A stretch of DNA of 64,000 bases from Halioxenophilus aromaticivorans. Its GTDB lineage: Bacteria; Pseudomonadota; Gammaproteobacteria; Pseudomonadales; Cellvibrionaceae. The stretch lies in the NCBI RefSeq assembly GCF_042850945.1, contig NZ_AP031496.1, positions 2,170,001 through 2,234,000 on the forward strand, read 5' to 3'. Within the stretch, counting starts at the first letter, position 1. Every line of letters starts with the position of its first letter. Positions 52,450-61,873 of the stretch are shown piece by piece. Position numbers and translations under genes: made by a program. Under the pieces are notes generated by a model that had not been told where the DNA came from, searched no databases, and worked only from the letters and a program-made list of their open reading frames with translations.

Positions 52450-52891
52450 AGATGAAATCCCCGGCGAAGGTAGCCAATCCGAAGAAGACGTAGATCAAGG
52501 TGCGATGGCCGATGAGTGGGCTGCGGCCATGGCAGAGCAAGAGGACACCGATGGCGCCAGCGAAGCTGAAGACATCAACACCATGGATTTGGACGAATTC
52601 AGCCAACCTGCCGTAGCGAATAATACCGGTAACCCGGATATTGACGTCATCCTGGACATCCCGGTCACCATTTCCATGCAAGTGGGCAGTACCGGTATCA
52701 GTATTCGTAACCTATTGCAGCTTAATCAAGGGTCTGTCATAGAGCTGGACCGCTTGGCCGGAGAGCCGTTGGATGTTTTGGTTAACGGAACATTGATCGC
52801 CCACGGCGAGGTGGTCGTGGTGAATGAAAAGTTCGGTATACGAATGACCGACGTAATCAGCCCAAGCGAACGCATTAAAAAACTAAAGTAA
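52442..52891 (+). CDS. fliN: Flagellar motor switch protein FliN
   Basis: A 149-residue FliN. The N-terminal 75 residues are acidic and probably disordered; the C-terminal SpoA domain (about 75-149) has DVILDIPVTISMQVGST, LNQGSVIELDRLAGEPLDVL and VVVVNEKFGIRMTDVISP. It forms the lower C ring with FliM and docks FliH/FliI for export. The eight-base overlap with fliM shows coupling. Confidence 0.97.
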   Translation: MSEDEIPGEGSQSEEDVDQGAMADEWAAAMAEQEDTDGASEAEDINTMDLDEFSQPAVANNTGNPDIDVILDIPVTISMQVGSTGISIRNLLQLNQGSVIELDRLAGEPLDVLVNGTLIAHGEVVVVNEKFGIRMTDVISPSERIKKLK

Positions 52892-52918
52892 ACACAGAAT
52901 AGTGTTGCCAAACAGTCA

Positions 52919-53428
52919 ATGAAATCGATAACCCGTTATTACACACAGTGGCGCAGGCATGGGCTGGCCGTGATTAGCCGAGCCCTTTTGCTGGTAGCCT
53001 GCACGGCGGTGCTACCCAGTGCCTGGGCAGAAACCGACATCAATGATATTTCCAGCAGGCAATATCTGCTGCAGGTTGTGTTGGGGTTAGGTTTTATTGT
53101 GCTGCTTATTTTCGTACTTTCCTGGGGCGTGAAATGGGTAAACCGTTTTTCCGGTGGCCCTAATCATCAGCACGTGAAGGTGCTGAGCCAAACCCCCTTA
53201 GGCATCAAAGAAAAAATCGTTATCGTCGAGGTCGCCAATAAGAAACTGTTGTTGGGCCTAACGGCCAATAATATTTCGCTTTTGCACAGCTTTGCCGAGG
53301 GCGAGTTCGAACAAGCTGAGCAGGTCTCTGCAGAGCAGCAAGTGTTGCAAAAACAAGCGGGTAAACCCTTGGCAGCCCAGAATTTTAGCCAGCTGTTTGA
53401 GAAAATCCGCGGTCGACACCATGACTAG
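52919..53428 (+). CDS. fliO: Flagellar biosynthesis protein FliO
   Basis: A 169-residue membrane protein, the assembly factor for the FliP ring. It has an N-terminal hydrophobic segment that looks like a signal peptide (LLLVACTAVLPSAWA) and one further membrane helix (about 53-70, VLGLGFIVLLIFVLSWGVKW), followed by a cytoplasmic domain with VKVLSQTPLGIKEKIVIVEV and LLLGLTANNISLLHSF. It overlaps the fliP start by eight bases. Confidence 0.93.
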   Translation: MKSITRYYTQWRRHGLAVISRALLLVACTAVLPSAWAETDINDISSRQYLLQVVLGLGFIVLLIFVLSWGVKWVNRFSGGPNHQHVKVLSQTPLGIKEKIVIVEVANKKLLLGLTANNISLLHSFAEGEFEQAEQVSAEQQVLQKQAGKPLAAQNFSQLFEKIRGRHHD

Positions 53429-54257
53429 ATTTCTCACCACGTTTGTCTCCACCATTCTAGGCCCTTTGGTGGCCGTACTTTTGTTGATGACCGCAGTGCC
53501 CGTGTTCGCGCAAGAGGACGATCAATCCGAGCCTGGCGCCGTAGCAAAAGCAGAAAATTTCTTAGAGCTGAGTGAAACCGGCGGCCTGTCGGCCCTCAAG
53601 GTAACCACCAATCCGGATGGCAGCCAGGAATACACGGTAACCTTACAAGTTTTAGCCATTATGACGGCGCTGACATTCCTGCCAGCCATCGTTATGATGA
53701 TGACTTCTTTCACGCGCATTATTATTGTATTCGCGATTTTGCGCCAAGCTCTAGGCTTGCAGCAGTCACCCTCCAGCCAAATTCTTATCGGTTTATCGCT
53801 GTTTTTAACCTTGTTTATTATGTCGCCGGTGCTGCAGCAAATAAATCAACAAGCCATATCCCCTTATATAGAAGAGCAAATCAACGGCCAGCAGGCGTTG
53901 GCGCTTGCCGCCAAACCCATGCATGAATTTATGCTGGGGCAAACCCGTGAATCCGATATTAAACTGTTTATGGACATTGGCAATTATCAGGCGGTTAACG
54001 CGCCGGAGGATGTGCCATTTGTGGTTCTAATTCCCGCCTTTGTAACCAGCGAGCTTAAAACGGCATTTCAAATCGGCTTTGTGCTTTTTATTCCGTTCTT
54101 GGTGATTGATATTGTTGTGTCCTCGGTATTGATGGCCATGGGTATGATGATGCTATCGCCGCTGATTATTTCCTTGCCTTTCAAAATCATGCTGTTTGTG
54201 TTGGTTGATGGTTGGGCGTTGGTTATTGGCAGTTTGGCCGCGAGCTTTAATGTGTAG
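53421..54257 (+). CDS. fliP: Flagellar export gate protein FliP
   Basis: A 278-residue FliP with a cleavable signal peptide (LGPLVAVLLLMTAVPVFA) and several membrane helices. The hallmark segments are PAIVMMMTSFTRIIIVFAIL, RQALGLQQSPSSQILIGLSL and IPAFVTSELKTAFQIGFVLF. Five FliP subunits form the core of the export gate with FliQ and FliR. The ATG at 53421 overlaps the fliO stop; the upstream in-frame region is the fliO gene in another frame. Confidence 0.97.
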   Translation: MTRFLTTFVSTILGPLVAVLLLMTAVPVFAQEDDQSEPGAVAKAENFLELSETGGLSALKVTTNPDGSQEYTVTLQVLAIMTALTFLPAIVMMMTSFTRIIIVFAILRQALGLQQSPSSQILIGLSLFLTLFIMSPVLQQINQQAISPYIEEQINGQQALALAAKPMHEFMLGQTRESDIKLFMDIGNYQAVNAPEDVPFVVLIPAFVTSELKTAFQIGFVLFIPFLVIDIVVSSVLMAMGMMMLSPLIISLPFKIMLFVLVDGWALVIGSLAASFNV

Positions 54258-54266
54258 GAGCTAAGC

Positions 54267-54536
54267 ATGACCCCAGAAGTAGTGATGGATCTGTTTGCCA
54301 ATGCCTTTTTACTCACCGTGTTAATTGTGTCGGTGATTGTTGGCCCAAGCCTGGTGGTGGGGTTGATTGTCAGTACGTTTCAGGCCGCCACACAAATTAA
54401 CGAGCAAACCTTAAGCTTTTTACCCCGGCTTATTATCACACTGGCCACCATAATGGTCACCGGCGGTTGGTTAATCACCAAACTTACCGATTTATTCACT
54501 CGGTTGATCACCAATATTCCCAATATTATTGGCTAG
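54267..54536 (+). CDS. fliQ: Flagellar export gate protein FliQ
   Basis: An 89-residue two-helix membrane protein. It shows FLLTVLIVSVIVGPSLVVGL and the conserved STFQAATQINEQTLSFLPR, which is diagnostic. FliQ wraps the FliP-FliR core. It starts nine bases after fliP. Confidence 0.97.
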   Translation: MTPEVVMDLFANAFLLTVLIVSVIVGPSLVVGLIVSTFQAATQINEQTLSFLPRLIITLATIMVTGGWLITKLTDLFTRLITNIPNIIG

Positions 54537-54545
54537 GCGGCCGCC

Positions 54546-55322
54546 GTGCTTGAGCTAACAGAGCCACAATTATCGCACATGATGGGCCAGTATCTCTGGC
54601 CACTCATTCGTATTGCCGCCTTTATTATGGCGGTGCCTATCTACGGCTCTCAAACTCTGCCTGCGCGCTTTCGCCTAGCCATATCCGCACCCCTAGCGGT
54701 GGTTATTCAACCCATGTTGCCGCCGCTACCCGGTATCGAAATGGTGAGTATCGCGGGCTTTATTACCACGATAAAAGAAGTCGTGATCGGCGCAGCCTTG
54801 GGTTTTATCTTCCAAATTTTAATGCAGTTGTTTGTGGTTGGTGGGCAAATCATTGCCATGAACATGGGGCTAGGTTTTGCCTCCATGAACGACCCAGCAA
54901 ACGGGATTGCGGTAACGGTGCTGTCGCAATTCTTCGTCACCATTGCGGTTTTGCTGTTTTTGGCCATGAATGGCCACCTGGTGTTATTGGAATTAATCGC
55001 CCGTAGCTTTCAAGTTTGGCCCATTGGGCAAGCGGCTGTGGCGGGCGACTTTTGGCGAGAACTGGCGGGCCTAGGCAGTTGGATGTTTGCCGGAGCCCTG
55101 GTGATGGCACTGCCCATTGTTACCGCCATCCTGGTGGTTAATATGGCGTTTGGTGTGATGAGCCGCTCCGCGCCGCAAATGAATATTTTTGCCGTGGGCT
55201 TTCCGGTTACCTTGGTCTTCGGCATGTTTATTATTTGGTTTGGTTTAACCAACTTTATGCCGCAGTTCGAATTGCGCAGCAACCAAATCATTCAATTCGT
55301 GGAAAACCTGCTGGGGATTTAA
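54546..55322 (+). CDS. fliR: Flagellar export gate protein FliR
   Basis: A 258-residue integral membrane protein with about six helices. Diagnostic segments are RIAAFIMAVPIYGSQTLPAR, EVVIGAALGFIFQILMQLFV and GLGFASMNDPANGIAVTVLS. The start codon is GTG at 54546. One FliR caps the FliP5 ring in the gate. It is followed by flhB after three bases. Confidence 0.96.
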   Translation: MLELTEPQLSHMMGQYLWPLIRIAAFIMAVPIYGSQTLPARFRLAISAPLAVVIQPMLPPLPGIEMVSIAGFITTIKEVVIGAALGFIFQILMQLFVVGGQIIAMNMGLGFASMNDPANGIAVTVLSQFFVTIAVLLFLAMNGHLVLLELIARSFQVWPIGQAAVAGDFWRELAGLGSWMFAGALVMALPIVTAILVVNMAFGVMSRSAPQMNIFAVGFPVTLVFGMFIIWFGLTNFMPQFELRSNQIIQFVENLLGI

Positions 55323-55325
55323 CGC

Positions 55326-56471
55326 ATGGCAGATGATTCCAACGAAGAGAAAACAGAAGAACCCACGGCCAAACGGCTTGAGAAAGCCCGTGAAGAAGGC
55401 CAGGTTCCCAGGTCGAAGGAGCTAACGACAACCGCCGTTCTTTTGGGTGCCACGGTTAGCCTGTATACACTTGGTGGCTCCTTAACCAAGGGCTTTACCG
55501 GAATATTTGCCGATAGTTTCACCTTCGATCGGCAAGCAGCCTTTGACCCCAATATCATGATCTCTCGGCTCACCAGCAGTATGTTTGATGGGCTCTGGTT
55601 ATTAGTCCCGTTCTTTATCGTCTTGCTAATCGTTGCCATTGCCGGTCCTATTGCCCTGGGTGGGTGGCTAATGAGTGCCAAATCCTTGGCGCCTAAAATG
55701 GACCGCTTAAACCCATTGTCCGGGTTGAAGCGTATGTTCTCAATGAAATCCTTGGTGGAGTTGGTCAAGGCTATTGCCAAGGTTTCCGTCATTATGCTGG
55801 TGGCGGTACTTCTGCTTAAGGTCCAGCAAGGTCATATCGTGCATCTATCAGATTCCAGTACTCGCCAAGCGTTGGTCGATGCCGTAACCATTATTGCCAC
55901 CGCCGCTATTATATTGTCCGCGGCGACCATAGTAATTGCTCTGGCCGATGTGCCCTTTCAGATTTGGGATACGACGCGGCAGTTAAAGATGTCGCGCCAA
56001 GAAATCAAAGATGAAATGAAGGATTCTGAAGGTAAGCCAGAGGTAAAAGGGCGCATACGTCAGCTGCAACGGGAAATGGCAAACAACAGAATGATGGCAT
56101 CCGTGCCGGAGGCCGATGTTATTATCACCAACCCCACGCATTTTTCGGTGGCGCTAAAATACGACCCCAATACTATGGCCACGCCTCAGGTGCTTGCCAA
56201 GGGTATAGATCATGTGGCAATAAAAATTCGTGAAATTGCCAACGCTCACGAGATTGAAATCGTGGAATCCCCGGTATTGGCTCGGGCAATCTATTACACC
56301 ACTGACGTTGATGGTGAAATTCCATCTGGGCTTTATTTGGCCGTGGCTCAAGTATTGGCTTATATCTTCCAGCTGCGGCAGTACCGTCCCGGTCAAGGGG
56401 CTCAGCGCCCAAGGCTGCCTAAGCGCCTTCCTATTCCTGACGATTACGTATTCGATCAATCAGGCAAGTAA
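55326..56471 (+). CDS. flhB: Flagellar export switch protein FlhB
   Basis: A 381-residue FlhB. The N-terminus EEKTEEPTAKRLEKAREEGQ is a family signature, four membrane helices follow (to about residue 215), and the cytoplasmic domain has the autocleavage site NPTH (N269-P270) in ITNPTHFSVALKYD. Cleavage, helped by FliK, changes export from hook to filament proteins. It ends the fliL operon; a gap of 221 bases with a sigma-54-like promoter precedes flhA. Confidence 0.97.
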   Translation: MADDSNEEKTEEPTAKRLEKAREEGQVPRSKELTTTAVLLGATVSLYTLGGSLTKGFTGIFADSFTFDRQAAFDPNIMISRLTSSMFDGLWLLVPFFIVLLIVAIAGPIALGGWLMSAKSLAPKMDRLNPLSGLKRMFSMKSLVELVKAIAKVSVIMLVAVLLLKVQQGHIVHLSDSSTRQALVDAVTIIATAAIILSAATIVIALADVPFQIWDTTRQLKMSRQEIKDEMKDSEGKPEVKGRIRQLQREMANNRMMASVPEADVIITNPTHFSVALKYDPNTMATPQVLAKGIDHVAIKIREIANAHEIEIVESPVLARAIYYTTDVDGEIPSGLYLAVAQVLAYIFQLRQYRPGQGAQRPRLPKRLPIPDDYVFDQSGK

Positions 56472-56548
56472 GCCAACCCTAACGTTTGTATTGATTTAAA
56501 AAACATCGCCCTGTGCGATTTATAATCTGTTTTGCGCTGACCAAAAGT

Positions 56549-56564
56549 GGGTATGGTATTTGCG
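56549..56564 (+). promoter_or_regulatory. Candidate sigma-54 promoter of flhA
   Basis: GGGTATGGTATTTGCG has GG-N10-GC spacing and a perfect TTGC; the -24 box is weak (GGGTAT). It also forms a GGGTAT/ATACCC hairpin with bases to 56570. The flhA operon is RpoN-dependent in Pseudomonas. Confidence 0.5.
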
Positions 56565-56692
56565 ATACCCCTTAGTAATAAGCCGAGACCGTCAATACTT
56601 TGGACAACCCGGCGAATTCTCCCGAGCGGTTAGAGGATCGTCGTAAGTTCGACAGCCGCCGGTTTACCATCAGGAAGGGTAGAGCGGATTTA

Positions 56693-58909
56693 ATGCAGTT
56701 TCCCAGTATCGGCCAGTTTTCCCAGCTTAAAGATCGGTCTTTGGATCGCCAGCAAATAGTCGGCGGCGCAAAAACACTCATCAATGGCAACCTGAGTATT
56801 CCCATACTCCTGTTAATGCTGCTTGGTATGATGACGCTGCCATTGCCGGCGTTTCTACTGGACGTGTTCTTTTCTTTTAATATTGCGCTATCCATCGTCG
56901 TTTTGTTGGTGGGCATCTACAGCTTAAGGCCGCTGGACTTTGCGGTCTTCCCTACGATTCTGTTGGTTTCTACGCTATTAAGGCTGGCATTAAATGTGGC
57001 CTCTACCCGTATCGTTCTGCTGGAAGGCCACGCCGGTGGTGACGCTGCCGGTAAGGTAATTCAGTCATTTGGTGAGGTGGTCATTGGCGGTAACTACGCA
57101 GTTGGTTTGGTCGTGTTTATCATCTTAATGATTATCAACTTTGTGGTAGTTACCAAAGGTGCTGGTCGAATTTCTGAGGTTAGTGCTCGCTTTACTTTGG
57201 ATGCTATGCCCGGTAAGCAGATGGCCATTGATGCAGATTTGAATGCCGGTTTAATTGATCAGGAAGACGCGCGTACTCGCCGGGAAGAAGTTTCCAACGA
57301 GGCGGACTTCTATGGTGCCATGGATGGTGCCAGCAAGTTTGTGCGCGGAGATGCCGTTGCTGGCATTCTAATTCTGCTGATAAACGTTATTGGCGGTTTG
57401 GCCATAGGTATGGCGCAACACGATTTAGCCTTCTCCGACGCCATCGAGCGTTACATTCTGCTCACTATTGGTGACGGACTGGTTGCTCAAATTCCTTCAT
57501 TGCTGCTGTCTACGGCGGCCGCCATTATGGTAACCCGAGTTAACAGCTCGGTGGATGTCCGTTCGCAAGTCGTTAATCAAATGTTTGATTCTCCCAAAGC
57601 CTTGGGTGTGTCTGCGGGCATTTTATTTTTAATGGGTTCCATTCCGGGAATGCCACACGTCGCCTTTATCGGTTTGGCTATAGTCTGTGGTGGATTGGCT
57701 TGGATGATACACCGCAAAAAAAATATGCCCGAAGTAATCTCTGAAAATGACGAGCCCATGGGGCGTATGGGAGGCGGCAGGGCAGTTCCCACTGCACTGC
57801 CAGGCTCCGGTGGCGGTGGCGATATTATTGAAGCTAAACCCGAAAATGTTGAGCTGAGTTGGGAAGACGTACAGCCAGTGGACATGATTGGGTTGGAAGT
57901 TGGTTATCGTTTAATCCCGCTGGTAAACAAACCTCAAGGCGGCGAGCTACTGGGCAGAATTAAAGGCATTCGCAAAAAGCTGTCCCAGGATAAAGGCTTC
58001 CTAATCCCCAGTGTGCATATCAGAGATAACTTAGACCTAGCGCCGGCGGCCTATCGTATTTTACTGATGGGGGTGAGCATTGGCGAAGGTGAGGTTTATC
58101 CAGATCGGGATTTGGCCATTAACCCCGGCCAGGTGCTTGGTGATATTGACGGTATTGCCGGGCAAGACCCAGCGTTTGGCTTGCCTGCGGTTTGGATAGA
58201 GCACAACCGCAAAGATCAGGCGCAGTCGCTCGGTTATACCGTGGTGGACACTTCCACCGTAGTGGCCACCCACCTTAATCAATTATTGCAAAAACACATC
58301 TACGAGTTAATTGGTCACGAAGAAATTCAGAAGCTGTTGGATCAGCTAGCCAAGTCGTCACCGAAATTGGTTTCTGAGTTAGTGCCAGATAAATTATCAC
58401 TCAATGCAGTGTTAAAAGTTTGTCAGAATTTATTGAAAGAGCAGGTTTCATTACGTGATTTCCGATCGGTATGTGAATCCCTATTAGAGGCCGCTGAAAT
58501 AACCACGGATACTGAGCAATTAACCGCACAGGCCCGCGTGGCGCTGGCTCGGCAAATTGTCTACACCATCGCTAGGGGGGACGAACCGCTACCGGTATTA
58601 ACTCTTCAGCCGAACCTGGAACAGTTATTGCTGAAAGCACATCAACAGGCACAAAAATCTGGCGCTGATGAAACCGGGTTTTTAGAGCCGGGTTTAATTG
58701 ATGTAATGCAAAACTCTATTCGCGAACAAGTACAGCGACAAGAAGTTGCCAATAAGCCTGCCGTGTTACTGGTGTCTGGCAATATTCGTCGCTTAATTGT
58801 CAAAATCGTTCGTGCCATGGGATTGGACGCAACTGTATTGGCCTACGCGGAAATCCCTGAAAGTAAATCCATTAACGTGGATGGCGCAATTTCTGGCAGT
58901 CGGGCCTAG
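56693..58909 (+). CDS. flhA: Flagellar export protein FlhA
   Basis: A protein of about 738 residues. It has eight membrane helices in the first 330 residues, with the FHIPEP loop (RISEVSARFTLDAMPGKQMA, then DADLNAGLIDQEDARTRREE), and a large cytoplasmic C-domain (about 390-738) that docks chaperone-substrate complexes. The ATG at 56693 is chosen; the first in-frame TTG at 56600 would add 31 residues with weak support. It leads the set flhA-flhF-fleN-fliA. Confidence 0.97.
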   Translation: MQFPSIGQFSQLKDRSLDRQQIVGGAKTLINGNLSIPILLLMLLGMMTLPLPAFLLDVFFSFNIALSIVVLLVGIYSLRPLDFAVFPTILLVSTLLRLALNVASTRIVLLEGHAGGDAAGKVIQSFGEVVIGGNYAVGLVVFIILMIINFVVVTKGAGRISEVSARFTLDAMPGKQMAIDADLNAGLIDQEDARTRREEVSNEADFYGAMDGASKFVRGDAVAGILILLINVIGGLAIGMAQHDLAFSDAIERYILLTIGDGLVAQIPSLLLSTAAAIMVTRVNSSVDVRSQVVNQMFDSPKALGVSAGILFLMGSIPGMPHVAFIGLAIVCGGLAWMIHRKKNMPEVISENDEPMGRMGGGRAVPTALPGSGGGGDIIEAKPENVELSWEDVQPVDMIGLEVGYRLIPLVNKPQGGELLGRIKGIRKKLSQDKGFLIPSVHIRDNLDLAPAAYRILLMGVSIGEGEVYPDRDLAINPGQVLGDIDGIAGQDPAFGLPAVWIEHNRKDQAQSLGYTVVDTSTVVATHLNQLLQKHIYELIGHEEIQKLLDQLAKSSPKLVSELVPDKLSLNAVLKVCQNLLKEQVSLRDFRSVCESLLEAAEITTDTEQLTAQARVALARQIVYTIARGDEPLPVLTLQPNLEQLLLKAHQQAQKSGADETGFLEPGLIDVMQNSIREQVQRQEVANKPAVLLVSGNIRRLIVKIVRAMGLDATVLAYAEIPESKSINVDGAISGSRA

Positions 58910-58952
58910 GGCGAATCAGGAAGATTAAAATTTATTTTTCGGAGCTTAATTT

Positions 58953-60941
58953 ATGCAAGTGAAACGCTATAAAGCCGCAGATATGCGTCGTGCACTGGAA
59001 CTCGTACGATCCGACCTAGGTGAAGACGCTGTTATATTATCCAGTAATAATGGAAGAAAGGGCGTCGAGATTTTGGCGACAGCGGACGACTGCCAGCAGC
59101 TACTTGATAGTGCCAACAGCCCAGAGCCCACTGCCGAAGAAAAAATTAATGTGTTCGCCAAATACGAATCCGCCGCTGAGCAAGAAGGCTTGGCAATGTT
59201 GGACGACTTGTCGTCGACGGCCAATCGATCGTCCGTCAGTGATGAGCAGCAACGCGAATTGGTAAAGGCTGCCAGTGCCGATAAGTCTTATTTGGCGGAG
59301 CAATTGGAAAAGCTCGCCGCACAGGTCTCTTTTCCCAACAAAACCGGTGGTATTTCACGCAAGCCACACGTGGTTAAGGCTGAGCGTTCACGCAGCTTGT
59401 CGCGTAACGGTTTTAACGGCCGTAGCTCCAATAAACTGATGACAGAATCGGCGAAGGCTTCCGCTACCGCTAGTATCGAAGTCGTGGAAGATTCTGATTT
59501 TAGTCAGTCCTTCCGAGTGGCAAGCCAGCAAGCCACGCGTTCCTACGGCGAAATGGCCGGTGATGACTATTTTGTGGAAGACGAGTATTCAGCCATCGAA
59601 TCTCCGGTACGTTCGAAAACTCGAGATCAAATTCGAGCTGAATTGGAAGCCGAGCGGGCCGAGGCCGCACTCGCCAAAGAACAGCGCGCTAAAGCAGAAC
59701 AAGCTAAAGTTGAACAAGCAAAGGCGGAACACATCAAGGCCCAGCTTGCAGCCGAGAAAGCCTTGGAAGAGCAGATTAGGAAAGATCTGGAGAGGGAAGA
59801 GCAGGCGAGGGTAGAACAAGCCAGAGCAGAGCAAGCTCAATTGGAGCAGGCTCGGCTAAACCAGGGTAATCCACCTCACGCTTTAGTTGACGCGCCAAAT
59901 CAGCCTGTAGCACAACCCGCAGCGGACGAATTAACCTCAGCGGCTCAAGCAGCTATGGCCATAGTTGAGCCCGTCCCTGCAGTTGCAACGGTGAGCCCTG
60001 TAAAACAGGACGATCGCTCACAGGCGCAAATCGACATGCTTAAATCAGAATTGAGCGACATGCGCGAGCTGTTGGAGCTGCAACTTACCCAAACTCGCTT
60101 CGCTAATCTTAAAGGCATGCAATTAGCTTGTGACCGTAAGTTAGAGCAAATGGGCTTTGGTCTGCATTTTCGATCTGAATTTCACAACCAATGTGATTTA
60201 AGCCGAGTTCGCAAGCAGGACAGAGCTTGGAAGAGAACCATGGATTATGTCATCGAACGGGTTAAAACCGTGGGCTGTGATCTGGCCAGTAGCGGCGGGC
60301 AGATAGCCTTTGTTGGCCCAACCGGTGCGGGTAAAACCACAACCATCGCCAAGTTGGCGACGCGCTATGTGCTTAACAACGGCCGCGAGTCTATTGCTTT
60401 GGTAACCGTGGACAACGAGCGTCTTGGATCCCAGAGCCAATTGAAATCCCTGGCTAAGATACTGCAAATACCTCTGCGTTCTGTAGCCTGTGCGGATGAC
60501 TTACCTGAAACACTGGCAAGCCTAGATTATTGCCGGCTGGTATTAATTGATACGCCTGGGGTTAGTGCTGCTGGGATCAATAGCGACCCGTTTATTCAGC
60601 GTCTATTTGACATGCCACAAGTCACTAAGCTAGCGGTGTTGGCTTGTAACGCCCAGCAACGCTTTCAAAAAAGTCTGTTGGACGCCCTAGCGGGCAAGCA
60701 CGTTAGAGCCGCGGTGCTCACCAAAATGGATGAAACAGACTGCTTAGCAGAAACCTTGGATGTTGTGCTAACCGCGAAGATGCCGGTGGCCTACACCACC
60801 GATGGTCAGCGCATTCCTAACGATATTGACATCGCGGAAGCTCAGCCATTGGTAACCATGGCCGAAGCCATTGTTGCTAAGCCCGAGGTTGAATCCAACG
60901 CAAGTTCCGATGCAGGAACACTGCAAAAACAATCGGCGTAA
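58953..60941 (+). CDS. flhF: Polar flagellum placement GTPase FlhF, with long central extension
   Basis: An SRP-type GTPase that sets the polar site of flagellar assembly. The N-terminus MQVKRYKAADMRRALELV is typical. The G domain (about 445-640) has FVGPTGAGKTTTIAKLATRY and a VLIDTPGVSA-like G3 segment. The protein has 662 residues against about 430 in Pseudomonas. The surplus is mostly between about 105 and 350, including an Ala/Glu/Gln/Lys-rich coiled coil (about 224-306) made of repeated AEQAKVEQAK-type units. The GTPase core looks intact. It is followed by fleN. Confidence 0.95.
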   Translation: MQVKRYKAADMRRALELVRSDLGEDAVILSSNNGRKGVEILATADDCQQLLDSANSPEPTAEEKINVFAKYESAAEQEGLAMLDDLSSTANRSSVSDEQQRELVKAASADKSYLAEQLEKLAAQVSFPNKTGGISRKPHVVKAERSRSLSRNGFNGRSSNKLMTESAKASATASIEVVEDSDFSQSFRVASQQATRSYGEMAGDDYFVEDEYSAIESPVRSKTRDQIRAELEAERAEAALAKEQRAKAEQAKVEQAKAEHIKAQLAAEKALEEQIRKDLEREEQARVEQARAEQAQLEQARLNQGNPPHALVDAPNQPVAQPAADELTSAAQAAMAIVEPVPAVATVSPVKQDDRSQAQIDMLKSELSDMRELLELQLTQTRFANLKGMQLACDRKLEQMGFGLHFRSEFHNQCDLSRVRKQDRAWKRTMDYVIERVKTVGCDLASSGGQIAFVGPTGAGKTTTIAKLATRYVLNNGRESIALVTVDNERLGSQSQLKSLAKILQIPLRSVACADDLPETLASLDYCRLVLIDTPGVSAAGINSDPFIQRLFDMPQVTKLAVLACNAQQRFQKSLLDALAGKHVRAAVLTKMDETDCLAETLDVVLTAKMPVAYTTDGQRIPNDIDIAEAQPLVTMAEAIVAKPEVESNASSDAGTLQKQSA

Positions 60942-61043
60942 AACATCGCTGTTGATGTCTTGCGCTACACTCAAGCATGGCCGGCAAGGCCCTTGCTTGG
61001 GTCTTGGTAAGATGGCGTTTTCGCCATTATTGATGGAGTTTTT

Positions 61044-61871
61044 ATGAGTCTATCCAGACCCGTACAAGTAATTGCTGTAACCGGCGGAAAGGGCGGCGTT
61101 GGTAAAACCAATTTGTCGGTCAACGTTAGCATGGCCTTAGCCGAGATGCAGCGCAGAGTGGTGTTGTTAGATGCCGACTTGGGCCTTGCCAACGTGGATG
61201 TGTTATTGGGCGTCAAGTCGCCCCATAATTTATCAGACGTGCTTAATGGAGTGTGTGACTTACGCGATGTGCTGATTGATGCGCCTGGTGGCATCAAGGT
61301 CGTCCCGGCCTCGTCCGGTGTGCAACATATGACCCAGCTCAACGCGCAGCAACACGCTGCGTTGATTAATGCGTTTAGCGATCTAGACCAGCAGCTCGAT
61401 GTTTTGGTAATTGATACGGCTGCGGGCATATCCGATACGGTGGTGAGTTTTGTTACCGCCTCCCACGAGGTTGTGGTGGTGGTGTGCGATGAGCCGTCTT
61501 CTATTACCGATGCCTACGCCTTAATCAAGCTGGTCAGTACCGAGTATCACCAAACTCGTTTTCGAGTGGTAGCGAATATGACGCGCACACTTAACGAGGG
61601 GCAGAACCTGTTCAACAAACTGCAACTAGTTTGCGATCGTTTTCTGGATGTGACTTTGCAGTACATCGGTCATATACCTTTTGACGAAAATGTCCGCAAA
61701 GCCGTACAAAAACAAACGCCATTATTAACCTATGCGCCACGTTGTCGTGCATCCCAAGCGATTCGCGGTATTGCCGAGAAAATGATCGACTGGCCTTTGC
61801 CAACTGGTCCTCGGGGTCACCTCGAATTCTTTGTAGAACGGCTTTTACATACGGCGCAGATGAGGCTCTGA
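61044..61871 (+). CDS. fleN: Flagellar number regulator FleN (FlhG), MinD-like ATPase
   Basis: A 275-residue ParA/MinD ATPase. The deviant Walker A is VTGGKGGVGKTNLSVNVS and the Walker A' region is LLDADLGLANVDVLLG. FleN binds FleQ and restrains its activity, keeping the flagellar number at one. A GGAG site precedes the ATG. The stop is two bases before fliA, so they are coupled. Confidence 0.96.
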   Translation: MSLSRPVQVIAVTGGKGGVGKTNLSVNVSMALAEMQRRVVLLDADLGLANVDVLLGVKSPHNLSDVLNGVCDLRDVLIDAPGGIKVVPASSGVQHMTQLNAQQHAALINAFSDLDQQLDVLVIDTAAGISDTVVSFVTASHEVVVVVCDEPSSITDAYALIKLVSTEYHQTRFRVVANMTRTLNEGQNLFNKLQLVCDRFLDVTLQYIGHIPFDENVRKAVQKQTPLLTYAPRCRASQAIRGIAEKMIDWPLPTGPRGHLEFFVERLLHTAQMRL

Positions 61872-61873
61872 TT

